From the NCBI GenBank assembly GCA_945870575.1, contig CAMBSK010000022.1, forward strand, positions 1-45,774: DNA of 45,774 bases, given 5' to 3'. Position numbers and translations under genes: made by a program. Positions within the stretch are counted from its first letter, which is position 1. The number at the start of each line of letters is the position of its first letter. The stretch is from Bordetella parapertussis (GTDB lineage: Bacteria; Pseudomonadota; Gammaproteobacteria; Burkholderiales; Burkholderiaceae_C). The notes beneath the pieces were generated by a model that saw nothing but the letters and a program-made list of their open reading frames with translations, was not told where the DNA came from and searched no databases. Positions 43,762 through 45,774 of this stretch are shown here, piece after piece.

Positions 43762-44655
43762 ATGTCCATCTTCATCAACAAAGATACCAAGGTCATTACC
43801 CAAGGTATCACCGGCAAAACCGGTCAGTTCCACACTGAAAAATGCCAAGAATACGCCAACGGCAAACACTGCTTTGTGGCCGGCGTGAACCCGAAAAAAG
43901 CCGGTGAATCTATTTTCAATATCCCGATTTATGCGTCCGTCAAAGAAGCCGCGCACGAAACCGGCGCAACGGTGTCAGTCATTTATGTACCACCTGCCGG
44001 TGCAGCAGACGCCATTTGGGAAGCGGTCGAAGCCGACCTGGACTTGGCGATATGCATCACCGAAGGCATTCCTGTGCGCGACATGCTGATGGTGCGCAAC
44101 CGCATGAAAGCCAAAGAAGCCGCAGGCGGTAAACGCACGCTGCTCTTGGGTCCTAATTGCCCGGGGCTGATCACGCCTGAAGAAATCAAAATCGGCATCA
44201 TGCCCGGCCATATCCACCGCAAAGGCCGCATCGGCGTGGTGTCACGCTCAGGCACTTTGACTTACGAAGCGGTGGCGCAATTGACCGAAATCGGTCTGGG
44301 CCAGTCCAGCGCAGTGGGTATCGGCGGCGACCCGATCAACGGTTTGAAACACATTGATGTGATGCGTGCGTTCAACGATGACCCAGACACAGACGCGGTC
44401 ATCATGATCGGCGAAATCGGCGGACCCGACGAGGCAGAAGCCGCACGCTGGTGCAAAGCAAATATGAAAAAACCCATCGTCGGTTTCATCGCTGGCGTCA
44501 CCGCACCTGCGGGCAAGCGCATGGGCCACGCCGGTGCCTTGATCAGCGGCGGCGCTGACACGGCAGAAGCCAAGCTCGCCGTCATGGAAGAGTGCGGCTT
44601 CAAAATCACGCGTAACCCGTCTGAAATGGGCAAGTTACTCAAGGCCATGTTGTAA
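43762..44655 (+). CDS. sucD: Succinate--CoA ligase, alpha subunit
   Basis: The alpha subunit, which binds CoA and carries the phosphohistidine. The 297-residue protein has the CoA-site [10 protein letters not shown] near the start, [12 protein letters not shown], and the active-site His256 in [14 protein letters not shown]. It forms a complex with SucC, encoded upstream. An AAAGGA ribosome-binding site precedes the ATG. Confidence 0.97.
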   Translation: MSIFINKDTKVITQGITGKTGQFHTEKCQEYANGKHCFVAGVNPKKAGESIFNIPIYASVKEAAHETGATVSVIYVPPAGAADAIWEAVEADLDLAICITEGIPVRDMLMVRNRMKAKEAAGGKRTLLLGPNCPGLITPEEIKIGIMPGHIHRKGRIGVVSRSGTLTYEAVAQLTEIGLGQSSAVGIGGDPINGLKHIDVMRAFNDDPDTDAVIMIGEIGGPDEAEAARWCKANMKKPIVGFIAGVTAPAGKRMGHAGALISGGADTAEAKLAVMEECGFKITRNPSEMGKLLKAML

Positions 44656-44802
44656 GTAGTTGACTTTGTCGTTGGGCCGGATTTTTAGAGAACGAAGAAG
44701 AGACGGCTTAAGCGGATATTCACTATTTAGCCAGCCGCACTTTCACAGCCCGGATGTAGCGGCTAAAAAAAATCTCAGCTCCAATTAACCTCAGGAGCAA
44801 AC

Positions 44803-45315
44803 ATGCGAAAACGCCAACAAAACGGCTTTACTTTGATAGAACTGATGGTGGTCATCGCCATCATCGGCATATTGGCCTCGCTGGCCGTACCGGCCTACCA
44901 GGACTACAGCGTCAGAGCCCGGGTCAGCGAAGGATTGAGTCTGGCCGGAGTGGCTAAAACACAAGTGCAAGACGTGTTCAACAGCGGCGCTTCGTCGACC
45001 AACGGTTACGCATCTGGCTATTCTGCACCGGCAGCCACAGCCAATATCAAAAGCCTGGCCGTCAACGCGGAAACCGGCGTGATCACCATCACTACGCAGA
45101 AAAATGCTGGCAATGGCACTTTGCTGCTAGTGCCTTACACCGGCACGAGCGGCGCTGCAACCGCCTTGCCGGATGCCACCGCAGAGTTCAGCGTGCCGGA
45201 TCAGGCTGCTGTGGCATGGCGTTGTCTGGCAAAAGATGCAAGCGCACCCACTGGCATTACATTGGCAGCAACGCCAACGCTGGCGGCTAAATTTGCGCCG
45301 TCGGAGTGCCGTTGA
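44803..45315 (+). CDS. pilA: Type IV major pilin (PilA-like)
   Basis: A 170-residue type IVa pilin. The short leader ends at Gly8 and the mature protein starts with Phe9 in [27 protein letters not shown], with the conserved Glu at mature position 5. Two cysteines near the C-terminus (in AWRCLA and SECR) form the usual disulfide-bonded loop. An AGGAG site lies seven bases before the ATG. No other pilus gene is in the window. With dprA and recA, pili could be part of DNA uptake, but that is speculation. Confidence 0.92.
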   Translation: MRKRQQNGFTLIELMVVIAIIGILASLAVPAYQDYSVRARVSEGLSLAGVAKTQVQDVFNSGASSTNGYASGYSAPAATANIKSLAVNAETGVITITTQKNAGNGTLLLVPYTGTSGAATALPDATAEFSVPDQAAVAWRCLAKDASAPTGITLAATPTLAAKFAPSECR

Positions 45316-45333
45316 TCATTCGTAGCCGGGCGT

Positions 45334-45540
45334 TCAGTCAGCGACAAAACTCCCTGACTTGCCGCCATGCTTTTCCATCAACTTCACGCCGTTGATCGTC
45401 ATGCCCCGGTCAACCGCTTTGCACATGTCGTACACGGTGAGTAAAGCGACTTGCACCGCGGTGAGTGCTTCCATTTCCACGCCGGTTTGGCCGTGTGTTT
45501 CGACGGTGGCGGTGCAACTGACGCTGACTTCTTCAAGGTC
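45334..45540 (-). pseudogene. moaC: MoaC, C-terminal third only (cyclic pyranopterin monophosphate synthase)
   Basis: Read on the minus strand, the last 68 residues of MoaC are intact: [24 protein letters not shown] then [20 protein letters not shown] and [12 protein letters not shown], with the stop at 45334. MoaC is about 160 residues, and the N-terminal 90 or so, including LCHPL, are missing. The frame continues to 45711 but encodes no MoaC sequence and has no sensible start. The break is at about 45537-45545, where repeated TTGGACAA motifs begin. It is either an insertion into moaC or a rearrangement, unless the window ends in an assembly artefact. Confidence 0.85.
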
Positions 45541-45774
45541 ATTTGGACAACTTCCCGTTGGGTTGGTTGGACAAAATTTGGACAAGAAAACTTGTCCAAT
45601 TAAAAGTGTAATGCAAAGGCAGAAGACATGCTGATGTGAAATTAATGGACTGCGTATTGCACCCCCGTACCCCTTCAATTTTCTGCCAGACCCCACCACA
45701 CCGTACCCCACCCCCCCATTTCTCAGAATGGTTCCATCCGGCAGGCTTACACACTGTTTTGCTCAAACGATTTG
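45541..45774. mobile_element. Possible mobile-element end interrupting moaC
   Basis: TTGGACAA occurs three times in direct orientation (45543, 45567, 45578) and once inverted (45592-45599). The last two form a 9+4+9 hairpin at 45578-45599 with arms TTGGACAAG and CTTGTCCAA. Multiple binding-site repeats at a junction are typical of transposon ends. The remaining sequence to 45774 is non-coding as far as can be seen, with a C-rich part containing two ACCCC-type clusters around CCGTACCCC (about 45660-45720). No transposase or integrase is in the window. Confidence 0.4.

Noticed and set aside
44733..44772. Stem AGCCGC/GCGGCT followed by an A run, as a sucD terminator
   Set aside because: On the plus strand the run after the stem is A, not T, and on the minus strand the T run precedes the stem, so it does not have terminator form.

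Overview
The window looks like a chromosome segment from a betaproteobacterium of the order Burkholderiales, most like Comamonadaceae. The basis is protein-level resemblance (tsaB-rimI-udg, pyk-fba-purC, dprA-smg, a SWIB-tailed topoisomerase III, a TctD/TctE-type two-component pair) and a coding GC content that looks moderately high, with dense, often 4-base-overlapping genes. No rRNA, tRNA or CRISPR array was seen.

Layout. 1-2381 (minus): EamA-type exporter, tsaB, rimI and the 5' end of a family 4 uracil-DNA glycosylase, chained by ATGA overlaps. 2417-4380 (plus): dacB, then a small lipoprotein behind an unusually AT-rich promoter. 4426-7155 (minus): purE-purK-tsaC. 7263-8623 (plus): a thioredoxin-TPR co-chaperone and a lone receiver domain. 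8647-12083 (minus): pyk-fba-purC. 12191-14690 (plus): a Crp/Fnr regulator, a fatty acid desaturase and periplasmic Cu/Zn SOD. 14791-15984 (minus): pgk. 16298-16817: a low-GC brnTA toxin-antitoxin pair. 16918-19466 (minus): def-fmt-azlC-azlD. 19593-21337 (plus): dprA-smg. 21401-24655 (minus): yajC-secD-secF, the preprotein translocase accessory complex. 24835-27093: an accessory stretch with vapBC, a broken ORF6N gene and a Sel1-repeat protein, bounded by two copies of a hairpin repeat and of the 3' end of topB. 27256-31792: topB (with an H1-like lysine-rich tail and a SWIB domain), a divergent SET-domain methyltransferase, birA and a small membrane protein. 31674-36881: a ferric-iron ABC transporter (divergent ATPase) with a di-heme peroxidase coupled to the binding protein behind a Fur-like palindrome. 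36918-39626 (minus): a MarR regulator and a two-component system. 39768-41344: recA-recX behind two LexA-type boxes. 41349-42275 (minus): argC. 42502-45315 (plus): sucC, sucD and a type IV pilin. 45334-45774: the last third of moaC, cut off by foreign-looking DNA with repeated TTGGACAA motifs.

Most of the window is housekeeping: central carbon metabolism (pgk, fba, pyk, sucCD), purine synthesis (purCEK), tRNA t6A modification (tsaB, tsaC), initiator tRNA formylation and deformylation, secretion, and DNA repair and uptake. The parts most worth a second look are: (1) the eukaryote-like trio of a SWIB domain, an H1-like lysine tail and a neighbouring SET methyltransferase, with a 31-base alternating purine-pyrimidine tract between topB and the SET gene; (2) the duplicated topB 3' end and hairpin repeat around the vapBC/ORF6N/Sel1 accessory stretch; (3) the truncated moaC with its TTGGACAA cluster; and (4) the Fur-like box ahead of a ferric-binding protein/peroxidase pair. 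All function calls come from reading protein sequences by eye. No database search was run.
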